Source: Paenibacillus sp. HWE-109
Lineage (GTDB): Bacteria; Bacillota; Bacilli; Paenibacillales; NBRC-103111
Reading direction: 5' to 3'
NCBI RefSeq assembly: GCF_022163125.1
Contig: NZ_CP091881.1
Span: forward strand, 4,898,001-4,962,000
DNA: 64,000 bases
The stretch's first letter is position 1. Each line of letters begins with the position of its first letter. The position numbers and the translations under genes were made by a program. Shown here one piece after another: positions 53,238-62,209 of the stretch. Below the pieces are notes generated by a model. The model was given only the letters and a program-made list of their open reading frames with translations, searched no databases and was not told the origin of the DNA.

Positions 53238-54029
53238 TTAGTGATGATACATCCGCTGTAATTTTTTCCACTCCGTCGGGGATTGTCCCTCGAGTTTTTT
53301 AAACCAACCTGAAAAAGCATGCAGCCCTGAGAAACCAATAAGTTCTGAAATGGACTGCATGTCTTTGTCTGACGAGCTTAGCAGCCATTTGGCTTCGGTC
53401 AGCTTAGACATCTGTTGATACCGTTTGGGCGTCATTCCATACACCTTGTAGAATTGTTTGCGAAATCCTTCTTCCGAAAGGCCCGCTATTCGTGCCAAGT
53501 CGGAAATCTGTATGCCTCTTTGCAAGTTTTGCCGGATGTAATCGGCTGCATGCGTGATGGAAAGAGCTTGCTGTTCCTGCTGCGAATGCTCATAAATAAA
53601 TAGCGACAACACTTGAATCCACGTCAAATAATTCTCTTCCCGTTCTTTCAAAGGGGCGGAATAAATCCGCAGCCACTGACGAAAGAGCATCTCGTACTGT
53701 TCCCCGTCCAATCGTGATAATGAAATGATTCTCGGGACATTGCCCGTAATCAGCTTATCAAACCAAGTCCTCGTTCCCGTGGGCAGCCCATCCATCAGTA
53801 AAACACCGAAACGAATAGCTGTTACCGCATGGAAGGAATGAGGGAAGTCGGAGGGAATCAGCACCACTTGTCCGGTGTCAACGTCAAACTGGCAGTCCTG
53901 ATATCGGAACATTCCGCGTCCTTCCAAAATAACGGTAATTTCCAAGCTATCGTGACGAAAGAAGGACGGATCTTCCCAATCCTTGTCATGTGTCCCGATA
54001 AAGCTCCTGATTTGCAGCGGTTGATGCAT
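53238..54029 (-). CDS. AraC-family transcriptional regulator with cupin-type N-terminal domain
   Basis: The start is the ATG at 54029 (MHQPLQIRSF) with AAGGGGAG 6 nt upstream. The N-terminus (about 1-130) has a beta-barrel sensing domain typical of sugar-responsive AraC proteins (QDCQFDVDTGQVVLIPSDFPH). The C-terminal double HTH includes ISDLARIAGLSEEGFRKQF and the signature FSGLHAFSGWFKKLEG. At 263 residues it is of normal length. A PhyH fragment just after it suggests it once governed a PhyH gene. Confidence 0.92.
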   Translation of the reverse strand: MHQPLQIRSFIGTHDKDWEDPSFFRHDSLEITVILEGRGMFRYQDCQFDVDTGQVVLIPSDFPHSFHAVTAIRFGVLLMDGLPTGTRTWFDKLITGNVPRIISLSRLDGEQYEMLFRQWLRIYSAPLKEREENYLTWIQVLSLFIYEHSQQEQQALSITHAADYIRQNLQRGIQISDLARIAGLSEEGFRKQFYKVYGMTPKRYQQMSKLTEAKWLLSSSDKDMQSISELIGFSGLHAFSGWFKKLEGQSPTEWKKLQRMYHH

Positions 54030-54176
54030 GGGCAACTCCCCTTAAGTTAGCAATTCAAGTAACATATAAGCTTAATTGAATAAATATGAATGTTATACAT
54101 TTACTGTTGACTATAGAATGAATTTAGATGCAATTAATGTCAAGTCCAAGGGAGCATATATTTGGATACTTCTAAG

Positions 54177-55109
54177 AGGCCGTCCCAAAAGTAAGAACTA
54201 ATGACTTTTAGGACATGGCTGCCACTCTACGGCCGCTTTCTTCAACAAAATTATGGGCAAGCGAAAGCCAGCGAAATACGAGGGTTTGTCCAGCAGCGCA
54301 TGTCCATGTATCTTGCTCGGCGTCATAGGTCCAGTTGTGGATTTTGCTCATATCTTTTTGCCATGCCTTGCTTTTTTCATGGTGTTACGTGCTGTATTTG
54401 ACAATAGCTTCGGTTTCATTTCGCTCTGAGGGATGAGATAGCGCGTATCTGTAGGCCACTGGTGTATACTGTATCCGAGAATGAATTGATTTTCTGTGCC
54501 AATCTGCACATTGTAGCCCGGCTTGAGCTGACCATTACGCTTGTGATCTTCCTTTATTTGCATGAAGGCGAGGGAGCAAATCTTTACGGAGCGCACGCAC
54601 CGCATACTTCAGTGGCTTGTCCTTTGGTTTTTCTTGCAGCCCCGCCTCAATGTGCTCGTTCTTCTTGTTTCTCCGTTTCTTCGATGGTGGCAAACAACAT
54701 CTGAACTTTTTCTTGAAGCTTGGTTTGTGCTTTACGACAGCTTTGCCCCAAACAAACGTATACAATTTCGCATTGGCTTCGATTTTGGTCCGCCTCCAGG
54801 GTAACCCGCGTCAAAAATGGCGTCGTCAAGCTGGTTTCCGGTCCCCAAAGGCATCGAACGAATTGTCCGATGCTTATCGACGTGAAAATGGCTACTTTGG
54901 CGAATTAATGAACTGGATTAACGTTATCGAGCAGATTTTAGGAGGAATTATGGTCGTTTACTTGTAATAGAGCTTCTGGGATTCATTAGATTTTCAGAAG
55001 GAGTGATTTTGAGCGAATAGAGGGTATTGAGTTCGTAAGGGGTCTTGGGCTTGTCCCTAAGATTCATTGACTTGAGGAGGGTGTCCCATGAGCTTATGGG
55101 GCACCCCCT
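54177..55109 (-). pseudogene. Decayed IS1182-family insertion sequence with frameshifted transposase
   Basis: Pieces of an IS1182-type transposase appear in different frames on the minus strand: NGQLKPGYNVQIGTENQFIL and YSIHQWPTDT (54348-54605), KVQMLFATIEETEKQEE (54647-54829), VWGKAVVKHK (54535-54765) and YDAEQDTWTCAAGQTLVF (about 54290). These are family-typical stretches broken by several frameshifts and a missing start. The outer coordinates rest on a degenerate terminal inverted repeat (GAGGCCGTCCCAAAAG at 54177, GGGTGCCCCATAAG on the other strand near 55106), with roughly 11 of 16 matches, and are tentative. Confidence 0.65.
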
Positions 55110-55147
55110 TAATAAGAGATACTGTATGCTAACTGTCAATGAGATCA

Positions 55148-56614
55148 TCATTCGTTCCAAGTATCGTCTATTGGTTTCTTCCGTTCTGCCTTTTTGCTTT
55201 CGCGGAATTCGGATGGCGTTACTCCTGTCCACTTCTTGAACTGTTTCAAGAAATAATTCAGATGAACAAAACCTACTTGCTCGCATATTTCCGCAACACG
55301 CAGTTCAGTCTCCGCCAAGCAATAGCAAGCCCGCTCGATTCGAATACGCTGCACATATTGGATGAATTGCTCGCCGGTCTTCTTCTTAAACAAACCGCTC
55401 AAATACTGTTCGCCCATGTTTACGTATTTGGCCATCCCCTTGAGCGTCAGTTCTTTATCATAATATCTGTTCACATATTCAATGATTTTATTGATCTCAG
55501 GATGATCCGTAATAGTCTCCTTCAACTTATGCTTTGAATAACAGTGAACTCGATCTATGAGTTGTTCCAACACTTGCCTATGACTTTCGACTGCTGCCCA
55601 GACCGCCTTTCCGGCAGGAGCTTGATTGGATAACCTGGCGAACGACTTGTCCAGCCGATCAGCCGCTTCCTTTACCATTACCACAGCCAGTTGTTGTTCT
55701 TTGAAGTAATCCCATAGTGATATTAGCGATTTCTCGCATTCCGCCCACTGTGCTGCTTCGAATTGCGTAAGAATGAAAGACTCTTTTTTCCACGTTATGT
55801 TCTCAATTTGCATTCCACCCTTCGCCCAAATTGCGGGATCCAGTTCGTACCAGGCTCGTCCAACCCCTTGCAGCAACGACACCCATCCCTCTTTTAGCGC
55901 ATCGGATGTCTGCCAGGATGTAGAACTTAATTCCGCGGGAACCCGAGTTATAGGCATGCACCTTTCATCCGACCAAACAAAAACGGTCGCAATTCCCCAA
56001 TTGACAAATCGATGTACGAGTAATTTGTCTTGGCAGTTCGTATCGAATAGGTCGATAATCTGATCATTCTCTAATGAGACATTATTTGCTGAACCCACAA
56101 ATAGCCGCACGTTGGCGGGAAGTGAAGGTAATCCTTCTTCATCTTCCCTTTGCTCCATCTCCTCTATGCCATGTATGGATCTCCAAATTTGTTGATATAA
56201 GTTAAACATAGGCGCTCTCGTTCGTTGATCGCGCTTCTTGATTAAACTTTGCTTTATTTGTAACAGGATCGCTTTCAGCTCTTCCATATCCATAGAGGCT
56301 TTGAGAAGATATCCTACAGCTCCATACTGGAGTGCCAGTCTCGCGTATTCAAATTCATTCACACAAGTAAGCATGACGAAATCCGCCTCATGACCGTTTT
56401 GTTTGGCCAATCGAATCAACTCGATGCCATTCATGATAGGCATCATGATGTCAGATAACACCACATCCACCTGATGAGTTTGCATGAATTCCCAAGCCTC
56501 GCGTCCATCCTCTGCTTCTGCTACGACCCTGAAACCCAATTCCTCCCAATCGATGGCTTGGCGAATAGACCGGCGCACAAAAGGTTCATCTTCAAGAAGC
56601 AGCAGATTCCACAT
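55148..56614 (-). CDS. Response regulator, YesN-type (receiver + AraC HTH), second system
   Basis: The start is the ATG at 56614 (MWNLLLLEDEPF) with AAGGAG 9 nt upstream; the TTG at 56638 overlaps the kinase stop. The receiver shows LLEDEP and the phospho-acceptor Asp in VVLSDIMMP near residue 54, and the C-terminus is the AraC double HTH (YLSGLFKKKTGEQF and FVHLNYFLKQFKKWTGVTP). It follows the sensor kinase and should control the transporter and GH95 genes of region 5. The palindromes at 53041, 58551 and 62088 may be its sites; this is a hypothesis. Confidence 0.93.
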   Translation of the reverse strand: MWNLLLLEDEPFVRRSIRQAIDWEELGFRVVAEAEDGREAWEFMQTHQVDVVLSDIMMPIMNGIELIRLAKQNGHEADFVMLTCVNEFEYARLALQYGAVGYLLKASMDMEELKAILLQIKQSLIKKRDQRTRAPMFNLYQQIWRSIHGIEEMEQREDEEGLPSLPANVRLFVGSANNVSLENDQIIDLFDTNCQDKLLVHRFVNWGIATVFVWSDERCMPITRVPAELSSTSWQTSDALKEGWVSLLQGVGRAWYELDPAIWAKGGMQIENITWKKESFILTQFEAAQWAECEKSLISLWDYFKEQQLAVVMVKEAADRLDKSFARLSNQAPAGKAVWAAVESHRQVLEQLIDRVHCYSKHKLKETITDHPEINKIIEYVNRYYDKELTLKGMAKYVNMGEQYLSGLFKKKTGEQFIQYVQRIRIERACYCLAETELRVAEICEQVGFVHLNYFLKQFKKWTGVTPSEFRESKKAERKKPIDDTWNE

Positions 56615-56634
56615 AGTATGCACTCCTTTTTTTA

Positions 56635-58419
56635 TCAATCATCATTCTGTTCAAGCTGATAGGGATTCGACAACAATAAAGGTATTGTGATTCGAACATG
56701 CATCCCTTCCTCTTGTGGCATCAACTCGAGCTTGCCATCCTGTTTGTAGAGGAGCGATAAGCGTTCGCGCAGATTGCTTAAACCAATCCCTTTACGTACC
56801 CGGTGCACATCAGGTTGCTGATTCTGCATACCTACACCATTGTCTTGAACATCAAGCATGAGAAAGCGATCCTCGCAAGCCACCTTAACCTTTATAATGC
56901 CCCCCTGCTTACGGAATACAAGCCCATGCTGGATGGCATTCTCAACAAGCGGCTGCAGGCTTAGCTTGGGCACTAACGCAAAGTCGAGACCAGTCTGAAC
57001 TTCATATTGCACCTCAAAACGGTGGTCGTACCGAAACGATTGAATATAGACGTAGGAATGCAACAATTTCAATTCTTCGTGCAGAAAAACCAGATCCTTA
57101 TCTGTGTTCAGGCTGCTTTCCAGCAGTTTGGCAAGCGACTTGCACATTTCCGCAGTCGTGTCATCGCCGGAATTACTAGCATTCCATTTAATTGTATTGA
57201 TCGTATTGAGCAAGAAATGCGGGTTCATCTGATTCAAAAGCATCTGAAACCGAATCGATTCTTTCTGCCTCTCTTCTAATTTAAGCTGACCAATCAAGCC
57301 TGTGACATCGTCGACCATGCCATTAAATGCGCGAACGAAAGACAAGATTTCTCCCCTATGCGGTTCCTCGGACAATTTGATATTCATTCTTTTCTTTGCT
57401 GCTTCCTTCATCTTAGCCTCCAGAAGCCGAAGTGGACGGGTTAAAGTCGATAGCGTCAAGAAGGATATGCCTATGAAGAAGGCAATGAACAACAAGTAAG
57501 TACTAAACACGCGCTCTTTGAGTGCTTTAATATCTCCAAAGAAAAAATCGAGTGGGAACTGACTGACCAAATAACTTGAAGTGGAAGGAATATAGATGGC
57601 ATTGTAAACAAATGTGCCAAACTCATCTATGATATAAGCATTAGGCGACACTTTCGCCTGATTGAGAATTTTTGATTTAATAAGTGGATTCATAACGTAC
57701 CCGGGGTTCGATTGAGAAATGATGGCCCCCTGCTGATCTAATACATAATAATTCTGCTTGATCTGTATGCTGTTTGCTGAATTTCGCAACCACCCATCAA
57801 TATCGATGCTCGCTCGTGTACGCAGCCATTCTCCGCCAGCAGACTGCGAAAGCGAATACAAGGAGAGAACATTCTTACTCTCAGGCTCCTGTTGCAGTCC
57901 ATTATGTGCTTGTTCGTACTCCCACTTTAACAGCTGACTTCCATTCGGAAGTTTAGCCGTTAACTCGCCAGCCAACTGAGCATGCAGCGGGCCTTCATTG
58001 TTCTCAGCATGCGGTAGAGATGTAAAAACCTCACTGTCCCTTTGGAGTAACGTATATTGAATAAATACGCTGTTTGGTAAAAATGTGCTTTTCATTGCAT
58101 CCAGTTTTTCCTCCACCATATGGGTTGATTCTGCTCCCTGTGAATGATGAGCTTGTCCCATCAACTCCCGAATGCTGGTGTCCCGCTCCATCTGTAAGAC
58201 CGAATTCAGAGCGGTTCGGCGTATCTCTTCCAGTTGGAATTTCATTTGGCTTAGCTGAGTGATGTTCTGTTCGCTGATTTTGGCCCCAATAATCGTTTCA
58301 ATTTGATTGTAATTGTGAATTTGCAAAATCGAGAAAGGGAAGAAGATGACTAATAGGAAGCTTAGGAAAATGCGATTTTGCAATTTGGCTGGCCATAGTC
58401 TGCGAATTCGTTGAAACAT
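56635..58419 (-). CDS. Sensor histidine kinase, YesM-type, second system
   Basis: The start is the ATG at 58419 (MFQRIRRLWPA) with GAGGGG 6 nt upstream. A first helix near the N-terminus, a long extracellular region, a second helix (YLLFIAFFIGISFLTLS) with HAMP, the His_kinase motif NPHFLLNTIN (phospho-acceptor His near residue 398) and a HATPase with VQDNGVGM form a complete YesM-type kinase of 594 residues. The response regulator follows 20 bp downstream. Confidence 0.93.
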   Translation of the reverse strand: MFQRIRRLWPAKLQNRIFLSFLLVIFFPFSILQIHNYNQIETIIGAKISEQNITQLSQMKFQLEEIRRTALNSVLQMERDTSIRELMGQAHHSQGAESTHMVEEKLDAMKSTFLPNSVFIQYTLLQRDSEVFTSLPHAENNEGPLHAQLAGELTAKLPNGSQLLKWEYEQAHNGLQQEPESKNVLSLYSLSQSAGGEWLRTRASIDIDGWLRNSANSIQIKQNYYVLDQQGAIISQSNPGYVMNPLIKSKILNQAKVSPNAYIIDEFGTFVYNAIYIPSTSSYLVSQFPLDFFFGDIKALKERVFSTYLLFIAFFIGISFLTLSTLTRPLRLLEAKMKEAAKKRMNIKLSEEPHRGEILSFVRAFNGMVDDVTGLIGQLKLEERQKESIRFQMLLNQMNPHFLLNTINTIKWNASNSGDDTTAEMCKSLAKLLESSLNTDKDLVFLHEELKLLHSYVYIQSFRYDHRFEVQYEVQTGLDFALVPKLSLQPLVENAIQHGLVFRKQGGIIKVKVACEDRFLMLDVQDNGVGMQNQQPDVHRVRKGIGLSNLRERLSLLYKQDGKLELMPQEEGMHVRITIPLLLSNPYQLEQNDD

Positions 58420-58550
58420 GTGGTTCCCCCTCTCGGCCAACGCCCCATTCGAAGTGAGCCATTGGGGTTATCTTAGCATGTTCTCCTGTTGCCGTGAAGC
58501 TTTCATTGTTCGAGTGAAATACTTTCATTATCACCTATGAGGCGCCTGAA

Positions 58551-58595
58551 AAGTAAGGAATAGATTTATTCATCGTCAGTAACAAATTTATTTTC
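58551..58595 (-). promoter_or_regulatory. Shared palindromic operator, copy A (upstream of the second kinase/regulator operon)
   Basis: TAAGGAATAGATTTA, then TCATC, then CAGTAACAAATTTATT, nearly identical to copy B at 62088 (about 38 of 45 positions). It lies about 135 bp upstream of the sensor kinase start, after the SBP terminator. Confidence 0.5.
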
Positions 58596-58612
58596 TTTCT
58601 CCTTCAGAGTAA

Positions 58613-58647
58613 AAGTCCCCCATCGCAACTTACACAATGGGGGACTT
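58613..58647 (-). terminator. Rho-independent terminator of the second binding-protein gene
   Basis: Arms AAGTCCCCCAT and ATGGGGGACTT form a perfect 11-bp stem with a 13-nt loop, 5 bp past the stop. TTTTACTC follows on the transcript strand. Confidence 0.85.
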
Positions 58648-58652
58648 ATATT

Positions 58653-60191
58653 TTACTTCGTGAGTCCGAGATCCTTCGCTTGCTTGGTCACAGCGTCGGT
58701 ATAAACCTTATAGTTGAATGAACCTTCTAATGTCGTAAGGAATTTATCGTAATCCGCGATTGGCGTTTTGCCGTAAATGAATTCCGTTAATTTCTCTTGA
58801 ATGAACCGCTCCGCGTCGGCTTTGTTATAACCATTCGGCATATCGACAAATTTATCAATTACTTGCAACCGCGGCAAGCTCTTTTCAAACTCGATATACT
58901 TCGCTTGCGCCGGGAATTTGGTTTGCAGGTAAGCAAGCTCCGGTCTGCCTGTGAATTGATATACAAACGAATATCCGCTTTCTTTCTGGCCTTGTTCCGT
59001 AATGGTAATCTTATCGCCATCTACCTTGTAGTGAACATCTTTGAGTCCGTAATCTACCAAGCGGTTGCCTTCTGTTGTCGAAACGTAATTAAGCAGCTCA
59101 ATAATTTTATTGATCTTTTCCGGTTGTTTCTCTAGTGCTTTGGGAAATGCAAGCATCTTGCCTGTAGACGCTATATCGACTTTGCTGGCATACTGCAAGC
59201 CGTTTGGTCCCTTTGGAGCAGTGAGCTGGATCCAATCTGCATTCGGATTTGCTTGCTTCCAGATCTTAACCGTCGTATCTTTAATAATCCCGCTCCAGCC
59301 ATCGAAAATAATGCCTATCTTCCCTTGGAATGCCTTATCCTTCGAAGTATTAGGTTTGTTGCTCATAAATTCAGGATCGACGACGCCGGCGTCAATAAAT
59401 TTTTTGACGGTCGTTAAAGCATCTTTCATAGCTGGATCATAAAGTGAATTGACAATTTTATCTTTATTCAAAACTGTTAGCGTTGCAGCACTTGGAGTAA
59501 CGCCATACGCTCCAAAAACTGGAGCAAATGTATCGATGCCAACCCCCGTAATTCCGAGCGTATCCTTCTTGCCGTTTCCGTCAGGATCATTCTCAGTAAA
59601 CGCCTTCGCCACATTAAACAATTCATCGACCGTAGTCGGCACAGCCAAGTTTAATTTATCTAGCCAGTCCTTGCGAATCCAATACGTATTGGTTGCGAAT
59701 CCAGGTGCCTTAGGCAAAGCATATTGCTTGCCGCTAACAACCCCCTTCTTCACATCATCTGCACCTACGAATTTCTTATAATCGGTCAACTTATCGAGAT
59801 AAGGCCCCATATCAAGCAGCACGCCGTTTTGGGCGTATTGCTGAACCTGTTCCTTCATAAGCAGCATGACATCTGGGAAATTTCCACCCGCCATTCGCGT
59901 GTTCAGTTTGGCCAAATAATCACTCGTATCCAATGTCATCGTCAAATCGATATTCAATTTCTTATTCAATTCATTCTTGATGAAATCGTCCTTGGGGAAA
60001 CCAGGACCATCTGCTGAGCTGACCGTCTCATCTTGCATGATTTCAATCTTGATCGGAGCTGCTGCCGGTTTGCTCGAAGCTCCTCCAGTCGGTGTTGTTT
60101 CTGGCGAAGAACTGTTGTTCGAACATGCCGCTAGCAAACTAGTCGATAGGATGATGGCTAATGTTGCATTTTTTCTCATACTTTTTCTCAT
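58653..60191 (-). CDS. Extracellular solute-binding lipoprotein (LplA-type), second ABC system
   Basis: The start is the ATG at 60191 (MRKSMRKNATLA) with AAGGGG 6 nt upstream; the frame to 60248 has no good site. A lipobox LLAAC near residue 23 gives a lipid-anchored protein. The rest is a large (512-residue) LplA/YtcQ-like binding protein for oligosaccharides, with FVGADDVKKGVVSGKQYALP and NTYWIRKDWLDKL typical of the group. It lies after two permease genes. Confidence 0.93.
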   Translation of the reverse strand: MRKSMRKNATLAIILSTSLLAACSNNSSSPETTPTGGASSKPAAAPIKIEIMQDETVSSADGPGFPKDDFIKNELNKKLNIDLTMTLDTSDYLAKLNTRMAGGNFPDVMLLMKEQVQQYAQNGVLLDMGPYLDKLTDYKKFVGADDVKKGVVSGKQYALPKAPGFATNTYWIRKDWLDKLNLAVPTTVDELFNVAKAFTENDPDGNGKKDTLGITGVGIDTFAPVFGAYGVTPSAATLTVLNKDKIVNSLYDPAMKDALTTVKKFIDAGVVDPEFMSNKPNTSKDKAFQGKIGIIFDGWSGIIKDTTVKIWKQANPNADWIQLTAPKGPNGLQYASKVDIASTGKMLAFPKALEKQPEKINKIIELLNYVSTTEGNRLVDYGLKDVHYKVDGDKITITEQGQKESGYSFVYQFTGRPELAYLQTKFPAQAKYIEFEKSLPRLQVIDKFVDMPNGYNKADAERFIQEKLTEFIYGKTPIADYDKFLTTLEGSFNYKVYTDAVTKQAKDLGLTK

Positions 60192-60277
60192 TTTTACCCC
60201 TTCTTTCATGATCATTATATATGTGAACGCAACAGTTCGTCCTCTCATGGCACGAAATTAGTGCGGTACACAACGTA

Positions 60278-61138
60278 TCATCCCTTTACAGCCCCTATTA
60301 ATACACCTTTTGTAAAATGTTTCTGTATAAACGGGTATACTATTAAAACGGGCAAACTTGCGATGATGACAGCCGCCATTTGCAAAGTCGGTGTCGGCAC
60401 GACGATATCCGTGTTGTTTTCAACGGAATTGCTCAAAAGCAGAAGCTTGCGTACAACAATTTGCAGCGGATTTAAATTTGCGTCTGTAATATAGAGAACG
60501 GCCGTGAAAAAACTGTTCCAATTGGATACGGCATAGAACAAGCCAATGGTCAACAACGAAGGTACCGACAACGGAACGACGATCCGGAACAAAATCGTTA
60601 AATCGCTTGCGCCATCAATTCGTGCGGACTCGAACAATTCCTCAGGAAGTCCTTCAAAAAATGTTTTCATAATCAAAAGGTTGTAGGTTGCGACAGCGCT
60701 CGGAATGATCAACGCCCATAGGGTATTTAACATCCCTAAGGATTTGACCAGCAAATATGTCGGCACTAAGCCACCGCTGAACAGCATCGTAAATACAATC
60801 AAAAACAGTATCGTTGTGCGGCCAGGAAGCGTTTTCCTGCTAAGCGGGTATGCGCCAAGCATCGTAAGCAGCAAGTTGATCGCTGTCCCTACCGTCGCAG
60901 TAAAGACAGATACCATCATCGCTTGCGGCAACTCTTTGGTTTGAAAGAGATATTTATAGGCTTCAAAGGTAATTGATTTAGGGATGACCAGGAATCCCCC
61001 GTTTTTAATGACTTCACCGTAAGGTGTCAGTGACATAGACACTACGAATAGCAGCGGAAAGAGACTTATAATACCTACGAAACAAAGAATCAAGTTAATA
61101 GCTGCACCTGTTACGCGTTCTCCGCGACCGATTACCAT
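60278..61138 (-). CDS. Carbohydrate ABC transporter permease, LplC-type
   Basis: The start is the ATG at 61138 (MVIGRGERVTG) with GGGAGG 6 nt upstream, overlapping the other permease gene by 7 bp; an upstream ATG at 61153 is not needed. It has six helices, and the EAA loop is ELFESARIDGASDLTIL. The C-terminus FTKGVLIGAVKG is typical of LplC-like permeases. Confidence 0.93.
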   Translation of the reverse strand: MVIGRGERVTGAAINLILCFVGIISLFPLLFVVSMSLTPYGEVIKNGGFLVIPKSITFEAYKYLFQTKELPQAMMVSVFTATVGTAINLLLTMLGAYPLSRKTLPGRTTILFLIVFTMLFSGGLVPTYLLVKSLGMLNTLWALIIPSAVATYNLLIMKTFFEGLPEELFESARIDGASDLTILFRIVVPLSVPSLLTIGLFYAVSNWNSFFTAVLYITDANLNPLQIVVRKLLLLSNSVENNTDIVVPTPTLQMAAVIIASLPVLIVYPFIQKHFTKGVLIGAVKG

Positions 61139-62028
61139 ATGCCGCCTCCCCATCTCTTTGCAATCTTATTGGTACCAAGTACAAGCACCATGCCAATGAC
61201 TGATTTGAACAAACCTACTGCTGAAGCCAAACTGAAGTTTAACTGCTCTAGCCCTGTTCGATAGACCCACGTATCAATGATATCTCCAACAGAATAAACC
61301 CGAACATTATAGAAAATATATATTTGTTCAAACCCTGCGTCCAAAATATGTCCCAGTCTTAAGATCAAGAGCAGCACAATAACGTTAGCAATTCCGGGAA
61401 GTGTAATGTTCCAGATTCTTCTAAGACGCCCCGCTCCATCCATCATAGCCGCTTCATAAAGCGAAGGGTCAATTCCCGCTATAGCGGCTATATAAATAAT
61501 GGCTCCCCAACCAAGATCCTTCCAAACATCCGTTCCAACCAGTACGGAGCGAAACCATTCCGGCGAACCAAGAAAAGAGATTGTGCTTAGACCAATTTCT
61601 TCGATCCAGCGGTTAACCAGACCATTGGTCTCAGAAAAAAACGCCAATGCAATTCCATAAACGATGACCCACGATAAAAAATGAGGCATGTAGCTTAGGG
61701 TTTGTACCCATCTTTTCAAGAACATGCTCCGACACTCGTTCAGCAGGATTGCTAGTATGATGGACGGCGCCATGGTGAAGACTAGCTTATAACAACTTAT
61801 CAATAACGTATTAGAGATCAATTGCGTGAAATAAGGCGAGTCAAAAAACATCTTAAAATGCTTGTACCACGGATTAGCCCAATCGGATCCGGCAATCCCT
61901 GACATAATACTGTAATCCTTAAATGAGATGATAACGCCATACATAGGAACATACTTGAAAACGATATACCATGCCACCAGTGGCAAAAGCATGATGTAAA
62001 GCACTCTATTCTTCCATAATGCTGCCAA
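61132..62028 (-). CDS. Carbohydrate ABC transporter permease, LplB-type
   Basis: The 298-residue protein starts at a TTG at 62028, with AAGGAGG 9 nt upstream. Six membrane helices and the EAA loop YEAAMMDGAGRLRRI are characteristic. Its first helix has the LplB sequence type LYIMLLPLVAWYIVFKYVPMYG (part shown as LLPLVAWYIVFKYVP). It is the first gene of the importer and lies after the terminator of the GH95 gene; copy B of the palindrome lies 60 bp upstream. Confidence 0.94.
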   Translation of the reverse strand: MAALWKNRVLYIMLLPLVAWYIVFKYVPMYGVIISFKDYSIMSGIAGSDWANPWYKHFKMFFDSPYFTQLISNTLLISCYKLVFTMAPSIILAILLNECRSMFLKRWVQTLSYMPHFLSWVIVYGIALAFFSETNGLVNRWIEEIGLSTISFLGSPEWFRSVLVGTDVWKDLGWGAIIYIAAIAGIDPSLYEAAMMDGAGRLRRIWNITLPGIANVIVLLLILRLGHILDAGFEQIYIFYNVRVYSVGDIIDTWVYRTGLEQLNFSLASAVGLFKSVIGMVLVLGTNKIAKRWGGGIW

Positions 62029-62087
62029 TTTGCAGGACCTCCTTTATTTCTTGGCTGTAACATAATTATCTCCTAAAAGGCTCCTAT

Positions 62088-62135
62088 AAATAAGGAATAG
62101 ATTTACTCATCGGCAGTAACAAATTTACTTATTTC
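62088..62135 (-). promoter_or_regulatory. Shared palindromic operator, copy B (upstream of the LplB-type importer operon)
   Basis: It has TAAGGAATAGATTTA, TCATC and the palindrome AGTAA-CAAAT-TTACT. It is nearly the same as copy A and carries the same core as copies C and D. It lies 60 bp upstream of the LplB-type start. Confidence 0.55.
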
Positions 62136-62173
62136 TTGCTGTACAAGAGTGATAGAACTATTAGATATGAAAA

Positions 62174-62203
62174 GAACCTCCGCCTTCCTCAAGGCAGAGG
62201 TTC
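62174..62203 (-). terminator. Rho-independent terminator of the GH95 gene
   Basis: Nested arms GAACCTC/GAGGTTC and GCCTT/AAGGC form a hairpin 7 bp after the stop, followed on the transcript by TTTTCAT. Confidence 0.85.
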
Positions 62204-62209
62204 TCCATA

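Noticed and set aside
55079..55106. 11-bp stem hairpin near the end of the second response-regulator gene as a terminator
   Set aside because: The stem is good, but no U-tract follows on the minus strand. It may instead be the outer end of the decayed insertion sequence, so I did not call it as a terminator.
54948..55286. 112-codon minus-strand frame after the second response regulator
   Set aside because: It overlaps the 3' end of the response-regulator gene and runs into the decayed IS; only short random-looking sequence remains.
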